Counted from the first letter of the stretch, positions 43,301 through 58,650 are shown. The stretch: DNA of 64,000 bases from Hyaloperonospora brassicae (GCA_947650285.1 CANTFL010000126.1:97025-161024), one strand, 5' to 3'. Notes: generated from the sequence alone by a model not told the origin. Made by a program: numbers and translations.

Positions 43301-46300
43301 TGGGCGACCAAAAGCGCTGATACAGTATTGGATAAATAAAACTCCATCTTCGTGCAAATCACATATTATCACCAAATATTTTAGTAAACTTGTTTAACAT
43401 CTAGTTACGCAGCATTTGTTTTCAAAGCATTTATGCTTCAAAAATACTCGGACGCGTTTCGCAGTATGAAGACGTGTGACTGACGATTTGTGCAAGACGC
43501 GCGCGATATCGAAAGGTTTTTACGATATAAGAATGACAAGCATTAACGATTTTTCGGTCAAAACTACTATTGACGTGACGCAGGCGTCATTATCCATACT
43601 TGTTTATAAATTGCAATTCGAAGGAGCATAAATTCGAGTTAATGACTGATCATTATTCGTGTGACGGTTCGTCACTTCTGAAGCATATCCGAGCCCCAAT
43701 CTCAATATTGGTTTGGCTGTATTGTATCGTCTCATATCCTCGAATAATTTGGAATTATTTTGACATGTTACCGATGAAATGAAGTAATATAGATGGCGGA
43801 GTTTGACCTCACTTATAGTTTGCGCATGGTAAAAATATATCGACCTATTTATATCGAGCGTGAAAAAAAGATAAGCGGGACCTTTTCAGTCTTATTATAT
43901 TCAAACGATACCTAATGCGCGTAATAATTTTCTTTGTTCAGCGTTTTCTTTCTTCCGGCAACGACCAACATGATATGTATGTGTTCTCGGCTAATACAAA
44001 TCCTTTAACATCGCGAGTCTCATCACGTGCAATTAAGGCTTGCACGAGTTCGTTTCGCGCCCAGAACCTTACCGATTTTCGTTGTTTTTAAAAAGTGCGA
44101 TAATCGTATTATGAGAATAAAAACATCGGTTGAGTTTTGTCACCTCCAATTTATCAATGTACTTCCTTAGCGTCTTACAGAAGACGATAAAACAAAAACG
44201 TCACAGTGTTGGTTTACCCGCGACAATCGGTGCAGATACGTCGAAATCTTTGGTGTATGTTCTACATATAAGGTCGATTCCATTCGTATCTAATAAACAA
44301 TTTCGTATCGTCACGATGGTTGGATTATTGCGTGGCGGTGATTGTAAAGACTACGACTTTAGTTAGTGTCGCTATGGCTACGCTCCTATGATCGTTGGAA
44401 GCGCGGACAAAGTTAGGTTGCCATGATTAAAATTACGCCGAAAAATGATAATTTAGCAAAATGTAACCAATTTTTTATAAAAAATTTCGCGAACCTTTTA
44501 TAGACCGCGAAGGAAGTTGCAGGCATTGTCCAGCGACGGCATCAGTTTCTACTCTGCGTCATATACGCTTTTGGCAGTCAAATGAGATTTTTAATTGTAT
44601 ACATGCGATGTGGCGGGGTCCAGGCTTGGCATACTTGCCGGAAGAATACAGCTTTTTTCATCTGTCATAATGAAGCTGTGGACCCCTAATTTGCTACACG
44701 AGTACCCACTAGCGTGTCAATGCTATACCTTCCTGAAAGCGAACCATGAAAAGATTCCAGCGCCACATTAATAAGGTACTTATCGCTTTCCGATTGTAAA
44801 TGACGGATGGTAAAGGCAGTTTCGTTTTGTAAATCAATATGCGAATAAACGGTGTATATGGTCCGAAACACATAATAAGGACTGAAAGATGACCGCTTAA
44901 TGGTACAAATTAGAATTTTTATGCCATAACAAAATGGGTTATATCGTTGTGCGGACGTTATTGGGTATATACTCTTCAGCATGAAGCAAAAGAAAGGTTA
45001 TATCACTAGAGGTAGTTCAAAAAAATGATACTAACGTTTACAGAAGCATATATAAATACTTAAACTTTTCCCTATCCTCACAAGTAGCAGTACTTCTTAG
45101 ATGCACCACACTTTATAATCTATTCGCCATCTGTCTTTGCTGATCGTACACTTCGAAGATGACTCATCATTTCTTTTTGTAGGGTTTCCATTTCTTCTCC
45201 CGCATGTATTTATCGCGTGCAATTAAAAAAATACTTCTTTGGATATACAAATTATAGCGTGAGCAATTATACTCCCACTTTACGAACCTTCACCTCTTTT
45301 AACAAAAAGGTATCGCCTCTTCTTTAAATTATATTACTGTAAATTCACTGCTGTTTTATAGCGTCTGAAATTTCAATAAAGCAAGAAGTTCTGCGGGTTC
45401 AAGCTCTGCATGAATGTATAAAACAGCAAAATATGATGAAAGTTGGTATCCGACGCTTGAAAAATATTGACAACGTAACAATCAAGTCCCATCTACGGCA
45501 CAAAGTATATGTGATCGAGTGCACCGACAAATTCTGCAAAATGGCTAGCTATATCCAGACGTCTTTAAAAAGCCAAGCCGCATCGGCAAAATTTGTTTAG
45601 CATGTAAAGATAAACACGTAATTTTTTCATACGAATGTATACATGAACATTTTTGCTTCAGCTATTTCACTTACTTTTTCTAATATTCGAGAGTATCACT
45701 AAAAAGGGTATTTCTTGTAATCTTAAGCCAATAATAAAGTAAATAAAGAATATTTATATAATAAGGCACAACCTGACGATAGCAAGATAATGCTAAAATG
45801 ATGACGACTTAACAAAGTAGCAGGAGATAGTTGACAACCTTACGAATTATAAAGGATGCGGTAAACCACAAGAAGTATGCATTATATATAGAAATGATGA
45901 CTTACATAAAACGATAAAAAAGAATTATATGAGCTTTTTACGGGCAAGTAAATTCAAAAAAATTATTTTGCACGCGGACAAATGTGAGAAAAGAAAAGTG
46001 CGTCAAACTAGGGATTTATTTACTCCGAAAAAATATTGTAATGACCGGCATCATCGTAAATATTGCTTAAGCCTGAGTCCGTTTCCTCGTTGATGAGTTT
46101 GACTCGCTGAAATAAGAGTTTCACTCATTCGGTATTTAAACAACTCCAACGAGACGACATTTAATTTCTTCGTATAAACTAATTTTGTCAGAAATTTATA
46201 GGATAAATCACAAAACTTAGTCAATTATGATCGCCTGTAAAGGAATGACTCAAGCTTACCACAATCTATATAAACAAAAAGAATAGAAACAAAAGCATCC

Positions 46301-49300
46301 AGGCTAAGTTAATGCCGACGTGTGGCAACCCATTCCGGTTACATTTCTGTTAACCTTTATCGTAAATGCGTACATCGGAGTCATCACATCATTTACGCCG
46401 CCACATCCTCTCTTCCTCATTGAATGTGTATAGGTTTCCGCCATATGCGCCCGAGCCAATATCAGCTAAAAACGCTTTTTTTATTCGTATGTCATCTCGA
46501 TCTCAAAATTAACTTTATATTTCAGGCAGATCGAAATGCGCATAAAGCACGAAATCGGAATCCAAATTTTACTGTGTTACAGGCGACAAGACACGTCAAC
46601 CTATAAGTATTATCGATATGTTAAAACAAATGAAGAAACTACCTCTTTTGAAGACTAAACATTTACGAAGAGAACATTTAAGACGAATATGTCAAAAAAA
46701 CATCCGCCCCAGCGTCTACTGAAGAGATCACTCCTTTGGGTAAGGCCAAACTCAAGCCTATCACAAATTGAGACCTGATTCTTAGATGGAATTCTCTTGA
46801 TCATTATGCTGTCAATAGCATGCTCGACCTGGTATAAAGTCGACTTGGTCAAGTCAGGATTGCTACAGGGTGTCATTTACTAAGTATTGGATCATGTTAC
46901 TCATGATTACGACGCCATAACAGTTAATGAAAATGTTAAAAGGAAGCTTTGCAAGCATTACCTTTGACAATTTTTTGCCGTACCTGTTACTAAATTGATC
47001 GATTCGTAACTTTCAATACGAACTATGTCTCTAGATTTGTGCACGAAAAACTTTTATTGACCAGTAAAAATTATTTGCAACAGCTTAAACCTTCTGATGC
47101 GTTGTTTTAATGACTTTTGCTATCTCTTATAACAGCCAATTGTACTTGAATCATATTAACAACGCGATTATATGCGCTATTCCATCAGATGCAAGGTATG
47201 TGCAATATCAAGGTTATTGATCATGCTTACAAATTGGCTTATTTTTGCATTCATTCGAATACCTAGACGATTTGATACGAAATGAAGAAAGACATCATCG
47301 GTGCGTTGCTCCTACTTTCATTGCTATAATTCCTGACGTTGGTCGCATATAACTCTTCCTCTATTTCTTTTATTTTTTATTCGTTATGCTATCCTTTTAT
47401 GCCATAGCAATACCATACATATTCAATGAAGAGCAATTCCGATATATAAATGTAATTTTTACTATAATACTCTCCTAAATATTCTGTGTGCACGTCAAAA
47501 TTTGAACGTTTACATGCAAGAAGATATACGTTTGAGGCATACAGAATTACGATAAGAGGTTTCTGTATCGAAAGAGTTGATACAAAATTGTTAAATTGGC
47601 CCTAAAACTAGCTCCCCTAAGAATTGCCGAGTTTTTCTATCCTAGCAAACTAATATTCTCACATTACTCATCGGTATGCCAATATAGTTTTGCCTTCAAT
47701 TTATCATGTCGAATATCCAGCAAAAAGTGTCCAGATCCATTTTTTAATTAGTTGCCTTTCGACAGCCGAAGTCAAGCTTCAGTCCTCCCCTGTCCTATTT
47801 TAGTTTGAATTTTTGCTTCCATTTTTCAATGGATGCAATTAGAGGCCGCACACGTAGAGTTATAGTTATCTTAATTTAAATTAGTAAAGAGCTAATCGGC
47901 CTGCACACATAAATTTTCTTTTCGCAATTAATTCTGGTTGAGGCAAATGAAATATTATCGTAATAATCGTCAATTGAATATTTATTGGACAATATAGTTT
48001 GTTCCTGGCAGCAACATCACTTCAAACTAAATTTAGATGTTGCACGGTAGCCAACTGATTTTGCACAGTACACGTTCCCTTAGCACCGCAACACCGATGC
48101 CTCGATTGCCGTCGTCGATGCGGCTTTGCGCCATCCCGCAGCCTTTGTTGTACATTTTATTCATTCGTAAACATTCTATTCTGGTTGTTAGCAACGTAGC
48201 GGGTTCACAAAGATTTTTTATACCAGCTCTAACCATAAATATTATGTGGCTATATAAGCATGACGCAATACTGACAAATACACCTCGACCTGAAGTTCGC
48301 AAGAAACTTTAACACGGCTAGGCAGAGATTCTGGTTTTGAAGAAGCATATTCGATGTATAAGATATTTCATTGTGTTTTATATAATACAAATGTTAGTCT
48401 TTGTGGTAAGAAAATCGTCTTATACGGATTAATTACCAACGAAACGTGCATGCGTAGACCTGTAAGATTATCGAGACTTGCCGATCACTGCCCAATCTGC
48501 CATTTTAAAACAGTCCTGCGTTATCTTTGAATCAAACTATTGTGAAGATCATGATAAAATATGTAAATAATGGATATAATCCATGCAAAACCTATGCACG
48601 TGTAAGCACCATATATTTCGTATAACTAGGTATTTTATTCATATCCCTATAACCGATGCTCGTTGGCCAGTAGTGACATTAACTTTATAACGAAGGTCTA
48701 AATTTTAATAACCTCGAGTCATTTCGTCGGTCGTCAGTAAAAAATTTATACGCATATTGACGATGCACATGCAACTGCTCAAGTGTTTTTGGATGTTGTC
48801 GGTCGTCACCATAGTCAACCTAAAGTTATTATTAATATTATAATATTACGCTATATTCACGTTTTACAAGTCGTCGATGACAAATATATGGGTTATTTAA
48901 AAAAAACCGCTCATCGCGCTTCAGCTAATAAACAGAGAGATCGACTACACCTATTTGCAAAAGATACGCTATAATGCATGGTATTGCTGCAAAGGTTGAA
49001 TAAAGCATTACAGTTTATACAAATAGAGCATCTTTCGCTTTTAAGCGCTTTTAAAGACATATTAGTAAAAACCTTTTTAGAGAAGATGAAGAATCTTCTT
49101 AGGAAGAATTAGCTAAAACTTTATTCGAGATCAGATGATTGTTTTACGAGACGATGAGTTTGCTGTTAAACGAAGAGAAAATTGGTTAAGCACGTACCTA
49201 AAATTAATAAAGCTCAAGCGACGCAAAACAGATACTACACCCGAAACGCCGAATTCATCATGTGAAGGAATAAGCTGTAGTCTGATTTGATAAAAGAACG

Positions 49301-52255
49301 CCAAATATTTATCGTAGATGCTGTAACAGACGGAAAAGAACAAAAGCGTATTATACGGCGGATAGAGTGAAGTTATTAACAATATCATAAATATTCAAAT
49401 CATCCAAGGCGAAACTTTACAACGATTAAAAGTATGAACCGAAGTAATCCACCTTTTATTCTCAATGTCTGGTCAAAGAACGAGGCAACTTCTGAAGTTA
49501 TTGTTATCGTCCGAAACTGAGATTGTCTAAATCTTTAGCTTACGGCACAACCTCATCTGAAGGTAGCGAGCGCCTCTTCATGAACCGCTAATGATCTGCA
49601 CGCCACACTAGCTCAGTTCATTAAATGGTTAAAAATAAGATTAATACGAGCTTACAATAACTACATTCGGTAACTCATATTTTAAAATAGATCTTGTCGC
49701 CGACTTTTATTAGCGTCAACAAAATACATATCAATGATTACAGTTGGACAAATCGTTTCAGGCTGATTGATGACTAGCCGTTTGTTTACGTGTTCAATTA
49801 AAACGCCTTACTGAAATGTAAATGTATCACATATGTATGTGTTTGTATAAATACGCTGAAGTCAAAATTGGTTTGTTTGGCTTATGCAAATGGTTGTCAT
49901 AATACATGTGGTAGTCTTAAAACATCTAGCACGAGATATCAATTGAGGTCAGCTATACCAAACGAAAATTACAGATAGATAAGTATAGTTTACATTTAGT
50001 CTCGACCCTTACTTCATTCTCGCATTAATTAAATATTCGTTTGAATGTAATGAACGGATGATGTCTGCAGTTATATTTAGATTACACGATACTAAAAAAC
50101 TAGTATAAGGGCTGCAATGATATTTCTTGCCTTCGCCGGAGTTAAGAAAAGTAAATTCTCTTCTCCGCCATTAAGTGATACACTATGCAGGTCAATTAAA
50201 AAAGAAGTTCAATAGTGACGCCTATATCTCACGGCATATGAAATCGGACCCGTCCATAAATAATTTGCAGCATCATACGCGTGTTTAATCATAACCATTA
50301 AAGCTTTTCATAAGGATAAGAAGGACATGGCTTAAAGACTAAGTGCATCTTTAACCACACGATGGAAGCACTCATTCTTTCATTTTGTCGATAGATGAGA
50401 TTTGGGCGACATCCATAGCCAGTGATAATGAGGTAATAATTCTACCAACAGAAACAGAGTTTATAACGATAGCTGCGGTCAGGCACCATCGGTAATATCA
50501 GATCATAATTTCGATAGACTAAGTCTAAATACATATCCGCAGAATTTTTCCTTGTAAGAATTGATGACTGAAGCAAAACGGTTTATCTTGACAAACCAAT
50601 TTTTGAATATTATACGCTGGTAACGTTACGGATGATCGTATGGCAAAAGACTATATATGACTTTACCTTAACTCGAGCAGATTAGGCTATAGCAAAGTAT
50701 ATGGCGGTTACTGAGGTGGTTTTACCATTTTATACGCTAGCATACCTCGCATAGTCACACTTATTTGCGAAAAGGTATAAATGTGTGGTCAGTCTAGCTC
50801 GAAGTCATTCGATACAGGTCATATCGCGGTCCAAGATGTGTATTGAATAAAACGATGATGCCATTACAGAATATGTCACATAAAGTTTAGTCGAGAGGAC
50901 TCACGATGCGTAGACAATTTATCAGATAAATTTATTAGATAATTAAGCCATCATGGACATATGTGAGGGACAATTACGCACACGTCGAAAAGTCTCCCTT
51001 CTTATCACTGTAGAATAAATATTACGACAATAGTCGGGCGAAAGGAAGGTAAGCATATATTCAGCACTCGTGACCTCAATTATAATGCAAAACAGAATCA
51101 CGGCGGTCTCATAGGACGTGTTGATAAGAAGCAAAAAATACGCAACCAGATATCGTTGTCCACGTCTCCTGACAAATAAGCAGGTTTTCGTCACGAGTCC
51201 AATGTAAGTAGGAGCGCAACTAACGAATCACAATGGCCTTTGAAAATCCGATTGATGCAAACGACCAAATCTTTCAACGAAAACGAAAAATAAGCATGCC
51301 AATTGTTAAATGAGGTGTGAACTTAAATTATTGAACTTCTTATCAACCCGTTGTTTTTTATAAACGTCAGTTCCTTATCTTTCAGCAGATACATTGCACT
51401 CATTTACAGGCTTAACGCACCGGGCAAGCGTTCCCTGGTTGTAAGCAGCTTCGTTGTACTCGGCCGTAGTTCATTTAAATTATCGGCATTTGACGCATTC
51501 ATTACTCGTGTCGTGATTTTTTGTCATTCAGTCATATCTGATATATAAGGCCTCAGAAAGTGAACTCGACTTAAAAAAGCATGATATGTATCAATAGCGC
51601 TAACACTGGTGATTCAAGCGGCACACTTTTCGCCCATTAACTTCTGGTTCGGCTTGTACGTCTACGATCACATGGCATATTTTTTAGGTTAAGGTATCAG
51701 ATGAATAAATGGTGCGGTGATTCGCGTAAAGTTAGAAGTCTTCATATACCAAATTGTGATGAGTTTCCAGCTGAATCGTCTAACCGCGTATGCGCAGGTC
51801 GAAGACACCATTTCAGAACGAGCGCAAAAATGTTTCGAATTTGTGTATTTGCTTAACACTTGGTTTTCTGATCGTCATAATATACAGATTATATATGGTT
51901 CGCATACGTTTGATTGTTGCCTTTAACACCTTTTTAAGGTGCACATAAAAGCCTGAAATTTTGTCGGACCATTAGCGTTTTGGTTGGATACGAATAAATA
52001 TTGTCAAATTAACTTGGTATGACGTCACAATTTAAACGTTTAGCGTTAGATAACATGCGTTTAAAAGCGATAGCGGCATTTTGTATACCCTGCAACAATA
52101 CATGTATCCTCACAGAATTTCATTATGCGTGTAACGGACTTAAACGATATGATTTGCTTTTTGGACGAATATATGATCTAATTTATATGTGATATACATA
52201 GTCAAATCTTGACTAACCAACGTGGTAGTTTCTATCACGTTAGGCAGTACAAATC
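40386..52255. other. AT-rich stretch without a supported gene
   Basis: Short, unrecognisable open frames only, all below about 100 codons. One uninterrupted 80-codon plus-strand stretch (45,361-45,600) preceded by a splice-acceptor-like TTTTATAG is discussed as a finding. A TGATGAG...GAAA string at about 46,090-46,120 was checked for a hammerhead core and did not fit. No LTRs, tRNAs or microsatellites of note were seen. Confidence 0.5.
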
Positions 52256-52306
52256 ATAAAGGTGCGAACGTCGATCATAAAGCTGGATCGGCGTTCGCAC
52301 CTTTAT
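52256..52306. repeat. Long near-perfect hairpin
   Basis: Arms 52,256-52,276 and 52,286-52,306 pair over 21 bp with one T·G wobble (52,271 with 52,291) and a 9-base loop. The arms contain GGTGCGAACG and CGTTCGCACC. It lies inside a 122-codon open frame (52,222-52,590, GTG start) that I do not recognise. It could be a foldback element, a small-RNA hairpin or a protein-binding palindrome. Confidence 0.9.
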
Positions 52307-52590
52307 TCGCGCATTTAAGCTTAATAAAGACAAAAACAATTTACCAACCCATAGACAGTAACTTAGATCCACAAAACGTCGAGGTTGAGCATATCGACGT
52401 ACCATCGCTCACTTATTCATTACGCACGCCGCGTCGTACGACATTTCGTTGTTCAAGATACGGCTATGGTACTGAGACGACGTCAGCGAATTCGTATACA
52501 TGCGCGAATATGGATGTTTTAATTAGAAACATGTATTCTAAAATCCGATCTTGCAGTTTTCTGCGCGTATATCTATACGTCCGTGCATGA

Positions 52591-55500
52591 TGGACGCTGT
52601 AAGGTAATTAAAATCAGCCGTTTAAACAACGGATAATAAAAAATTATCCCCATCCAATTTATATCACAACGATATCGATCCTTATATAATTTGAGTGTTG
52701 CATGATATTGGATGCGACGCGCGAGGAGGAATATCGATAAGTAGCGTGTGTCTACGCAGAATTAATACAAGCAGATTAATTTCATTGCTAAATGTTAGTA
52801 TTGTACACGGATGAGACGATGTTCTATTGAGATAAATACGCTCGTGCCGCTAGCTGTGACTTTTAAATGTCAAGTGCGAGCCGAAGTACTACCGATTGGA
52901 TGTAAGCCTTTTTGTTTGCTAAACTAGCATGTGGCTTCTACGCCGGCAAAATTTTGTATCATAGATAGGCGCCGGACATTCTTTTGATCGTGACGCACTC
53001 AACACTCTTTTTTGACGATTTAAATATTATTCACGAAACAAATAGTTGCTTTGGTAGTGCGGTGACCACCCTTGAAAGGTCACGGAAGCCACTGCTTCCT
53101 CGTATTTATGTAGATATTATACGCTTACGGGCTTCCCTGCTCGACCGTTTGTGCATATGGCCATCCTTCTTGACCGATTGCTTATAAATCATTATTACCA
53201 CACGACTGAAGTTAGGATACCGTTGCCGACTATGTAGCCGGCAAAGACAATCACGTTTTTAGCAAGTTGAAATAGTTTAAGGGTAAAGTAACGACGATTT
53301 AATGCTGACCAGAGCTATTAAGACTATAAAACACAGAGTAAACCCGGTGGCATCGACGTATATAGCAATATAATTCAAATGAGCGTTCTGACGTTGTGGT
53401 ATTGCTATGCATCGCCAAATATAAATTTAAACGATTTGAATCAATCGATGCCTGAAGACATGTCTTTTCCCTTATAGCATTCTAGTTAATAAAGAATAAA
53501 AACGACCACTATTGGTGTTTCCGAATATAAACATCGTTGCACGGTACATTCCTGGAGAATAGGGGCACGCAGGCTTGTATCCGCATAGTAGAGAGCTTTT
53601 AATTAGCGGTACAATTTTAGATCGTTACGATAAAGTATGTGCAATATGATGACGTTGTCTTATATATTCATACGATCAGGCATATTAATTGAGCTGTACG
53701 TGTTAATTTATAATAAATCTGCATATGATGAGAGGTTTAGTCCGAGAAATATGTAGACAAGTGGACCAAATCGCTTATAAATCCCTTTGTTGGCCGCCCA
53801 GCTTAATTATCGTCGTGAATTTGGCTGATGAGTTGGTCTTTCTCAAAGTTCAGACACGGATGTAGAGATAAAAAAATTCGAGCGCGCTTCCGCTATACGC
53901 GCGGTGAAATGTATTGGTTAACTGAGAGAATCGAGGGACGCCAAGTCAACAAATCACCTATCGAGTACAAATACAGAGCAATAGCTTGACATCGACTTCA
54001 AATATCCGCATTTGTCTCTTTATGTTTCAAGCCTCGTTAGACAAGCGCGTGATAGGCGGCTCATAAACTTGCAAATACAAATGCTTCAATATACTTACAG
54101 ATTTTTTATAATGCTGTCGCGGACAAAGAATCAATATGATCGAGTAATTAAAGTGCTGCAGACAACTTTATTCTCGAAAGATCAGCAAAACTTAAATAAC
54201 CATCGTTAAATTTGGTAACTGTTTCGGACTAAAGAAATTTTAAGTGTCGACTTTACTCATGTTACGAAACTATCTATATTTTCATGGAGCCGAAACAATA
54301 ATGTTCGCTCTATTGTGGCTCAAAGGCGATGCAAAAAGCAATGTTTAGCATTTCTTATCGCTCTTAATATTCCCTGATTAACAGCACTTTACACAATAGT
54401 TCGTCCTTCCGCTGCTTTCAATATTGAAGGGTAAAGCGTACTAGCAATGTATTAAACAATTTCTAAAGATTTAATCGCGACGACCACCTCACATTTTACA
54501 ATGACTTTACCGAGGCGATTTATTTCCTCGATGGTCCAGTTGTATTGTCGATATTTACATCTTTAGGCCTCGATACAGACTTTTTTGCTTAACTGCCGAT
54601 TTAAAATTTCAAAAGTCGATTGCTAACTCTTGGGGTTTCAATTTATGCATATATGCACAGAGACAATAAAACGATAGTTATATATTTCGTTTTACATATA
54701 TGTGACTTTTTTCCGATTCTTCACAAGCGCTTTGACGGCCGAATGTTTGTGCAAGGACCACGCTTTAGCATTGTCGTCTTCCAGACTTACTGTACCCGTC
54801 AGTAGGCCAAGTTTTATTTTATGATCGGACTCGACAAAATTTTTGTACCTACACGTCTTATTGGTCGGTAGAAAGTCAAGAGACCGCTGAAGATAACGCG
54901 AGCGAATCATTGTACCACGTAACATAATGTTGACCGGATTTCGCATAGATCACGATGACAGCTTGATTATATTGTCATGAGAAGTAATAAATTCCACCAT
55001 GTTGGAAACACATCGCTTTTAATCGCGATCGCATTACCGACCTAGATTAGGATTTATCGCAATATACATGCGAAGTCAAATGCTTTCACCATCCGTAGAA
55101 TGCCCCTTCTAATGCAAAAGAATGTCGATTATTCAAACATATGTCTTCTAGTGACCATTTCTTGCTTAATGCAGACAATATATACAGGCCCTGATACATG
55201 ACATTGGTCACAAGTTGTATACGTCGATCATAAATTATTGCGAACTTAAAAACTATGTATTATAATCGTTGTTAATTTGACAAAAACAATATTTAGCACA
55301 GCATATATAAAAACAAATTGTCACAAGCTATCCTACGGTCGCCAAAGCCAGTTTCTATGACTTCAACCCATTTTTTATTGATTAAAAACATGTCGAACAC
55401 ACGGCCCAATTTACAGCCATTTTGCACTTAATCACCCTATTTACAATGATGTAACCACCTTACAGCAGAGCTTATAAAGTTTATAAGTACGCTTACACCT

Positions 55501-58311
55501 GTTATTAAACACGATGATATTACTTATCAAACTACCTTTGATAGAAGGCTCACGCTAAGTCCTTTACTAACTATGCTTGATAAATGAATTGAGCTAAGCA
55601 AAAACCAGATTTTAACAGCATGTAGATATGAAAACGGTGGAGTCGCTTTTCCAGCTACAACATTATAAAAAGCGAATTACCCTAATGCACATATAAATGG
55701 GTCGTATAGATTACAGTTTCTTTCTTTTTTTGCTGACGAATAAAACTATAAAACCAAGCGTAATTTGCGATGTTCGGAATACTTTTTTCTGGATAACGTT
55801 CGATTATGTATGGTAATGCGTCGAGATCGCAGCTGTTGCAACGCAAGGCAATGGAGTTACTGCGAACGTGTCCGATGTAATCATGTATATGATCATTTAG
55901 AGAATATAAATGGAAGTATATCGTATCTTACACTGGATCCCTAGCGGAAGTAAATGGTATATTGGTCGTTACGCTCAAAACTTTATAATTGGACGTCACT
56001 AAATTGTCGAAACAAAATGATAGCTTAGTAATGCGGACTGCAACGTGAAGATTGCGCCAAATGTCTGGAATAGCTCTCTGGTTATGTCATTGTCATAAAT
56101 ACTGCGGAAAGAGATTGAACATCTAATTCAAATTAGGTGAGTAGAGAAATCGCAAGAAGAAGAAGGTTGCATGAAATCATTAGGGAATTTGGATTGTAAG
56201 TATAGCCTGGACTAATCTGAAAGTATCAATATATGTGCTACGATCGCTTTTAACATTAAGGTAGATGACAGTACTACCTTTTGATCTACGATCAGCCACA
56301 TGCCTAAGACGGTGTATAACGTATTCCGATCGGCGATGCCGAAAGCGATGCAGAAGAATATCTTAATTCATATCGTTTAGATTGGACAATGTTCATACGA
56401 TAATTAATTGAACTCCTGTACGCATCAGGCTAAAGTAATAGTGTATGATACATGTAACGCGTTGTCCAACCATAAGTAGGCAATCGTATGAATTGCACAA
56501 CTTTTGAGAGGTGCGAACAAGATACGTGTTAAGACCTTGAAAATGGTGCTTTTCGGTCAAATTGATTTTTGTCTCAAATAGACAATATATAATAGTTAGG
56601 CAATTGCACCTTTGCACAGAGAAGGTACGAAATAAGACCAAGCTGGAGTTGCAATCGACATTGATGTTACATTTACTGGTCTTACAGACATAGCTTTCGT
56701 CTACCATTGATGCAGTAAATCAGAGTTTTTTAAGCTTCGAGCGGTGTATGCTAATGCTTTATGCCGCGCTTATTATTATAAACCGATTTGCTGCTACATT
56801 AAGATAATAGCTTGAATATGAAGGCATTTAACGTAATGTTTCGTCAATCGAGTTATTCGACATACATCGGCGAGTTTACAAGAAAGCTGTTTCAGGCCAA
56901 AGGTATACCTCATACGTCGCGATGAAATGGGAATCTATCATTGCTGCTTGTCGGATATTTGTCATATTAAAGTTAATCGTAATATCTCCAAACCAAAACA
57001 AATTAAATACAGAAGGGCGTGGTTGCAGCAAGCTAGTGGCATCAATCTGAAACTCGACATGATTTCAACTTATTTCAAGACATTAATAATTCTATGAAAA
57101 AATTTGGCCTAGGTTTTGGTAAAATAGAAACAATGGCTGCTATCATTCGATCGGCGATCAGAAAGATTGGATTACACAAAAAGTTTGCAAAAGAGTTGTC
57201 CTAATTATTTTGGCTTATACGAAAGGTACAATCAAAACACTCGTTTAAGAAATGTTGGACGCTTGATAAGAATATCCACCTCTTGTAAAATTGACCTCAT
57301 CTCCTTATATTTCGATCACGCAATTTATAACAAGCTTAGGATACTGAAAGACCGAAATAATTATATTAAAATATATCATGAGGAATGTACCTCAACTTCG
57401 TATCATCAGGGAGGAAAGGAGTGCACGAAAATAGGGCTGAAGGAGTAAAGCCTAACTACATCTTTTTGATTCTTTTGACGATTACATGGATGACGCTGAG
57501 CTATAGCCGGTCTGACCTATTTCCATATATCGACAATTTAAATGAAACTCGAATAATACAATCATCTGTCTATTTTAGGCGGGTCGAAATCATCGCAATA
57601 TAATTTACTAGGTTGATCTCAAACGTGTCTCTGCGGGAGACATTAAACAATAATAGAATTACCGAAGAACCGTTTCAATCTTTGTATAAAACTTCCGTGA
57701 CAATTCAACGGTTGTTTTTGAGTGTGTGCTTAACTTTTGCCTCTGAGATATGACATCCAGCAATCAAATGCATTAAGTCCAGAATTTTAAGCATATTTTC
57801 ATGCTTTAATTTCCATTTCTTAATTTTCAATAAGTAGAGACACTCAAACATTTACTCAGCTGCCGCTGTGGTCCGGTCTTATCATAATATACGTGACCGC
57901 ATAAAATTTATTAACCCCAACATAGTCCATCGCTTAACTGTCCGGACTTTTTTGGAGTGCAATTTAAGTGAGGCTATGCACACGATCGAACTCTATTTTA
58001 CATCAATTCTACAATAACACAAAACTTCATCCAATATTATTCCATTGACGGCATATAGGTATATGGCTTTTTGTAAAGACTAATGTTTCCGAATGATAAA
58101 AATTACAAAAATTGACTCACGCAGTGATTCTGTTTAGTTATTATAGATCAACGATAATCGACCAATATATTAGAATAGTTTGTGTACCACCAAATTGTTG
58201 TCAGGATCTCATCCATGCAGAGATACCGCATCTATAATATTTACGGTTAGGACACGCGTTCGACGTCGAATGCTACCTGTCTATCTGGATGCTTTGCTTA
58301 TGTGGTAAGAG
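52591..58311. other. AT-rich stretch without a supported gene
   Basis: Only short frames without recognisable domains (longest about 104 codons, minus strand 56,707-56,393). Nothing else could be supported. Confidence 0.5.
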
Positions 58312-58650
58312 ATGGCGCGGGTAAACAAGCCTGATACAGCGGCATGGTCAATACTCAAGATCCGTATCAACCTACTGAAGTCATATTGCTGTTTGAAACT
58401 GTTCTATCGACCCTCTGTGGTAGCGCATATGATTACAAAACCAATTTTATCGCTCGACTTAGAAGGATGGGCTCTTTTTGACTCGAAATTGTGGGTACTC
58501 GATACCAATAGTTTTATAAATAGTATGCTACATGAATTTGTCAAATGGGTTTTAATGTTTCCTTTAGAATTCGCGGAATTTAAAGTCGAAAGTACATCAT
58601 TTCGTATAGGCTACGGACAATACCTCTTTAAAGTTAATTGCTATAATTAG
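58312..58650 (+). CDS. Unrecognised small ORF, doubtful
   Basis: A 112-codon frame from an ATG (MARVNKPDTAAWSILKIRIN) to TAG. The product has mixed composition with hydrophobic stretches (HEFVKWVLMFPLEFAEFKVE). It has no signal peptide, no motif and no neighbour that would explain it. In AT-rich DNA of this length an ORF of this size can arise by chance, so I list it only because it is among the longest ATG frames outside the island, the effector and the retroelement. Confidence 0.15.
   Translation: MARVNKPDTAAWSILKIRINLLKSYCCLKLFYRPSVVAHMITKPILSLDLEGWALFDSKLWVLDTNSFINSMLHEFVKWVLMFPLEFAEFKVESTSFRIGYGQYLFKVNCYN

Noticed and set aside
46079..46135. TGATGAG followed by CTGAAA, looking like a hammerhead ribozyme core.
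   Set aside because: Stem II does not close onto GAAA as the core requires, and stems I and III do not pair.
52222..52590. A 122-codon plus-strand frame around the long hairpin.
   Set aside because: GTG start, no recognisable motif, and the reading frame is unlike any protein family I know; the hairpin is the better-supported feature.
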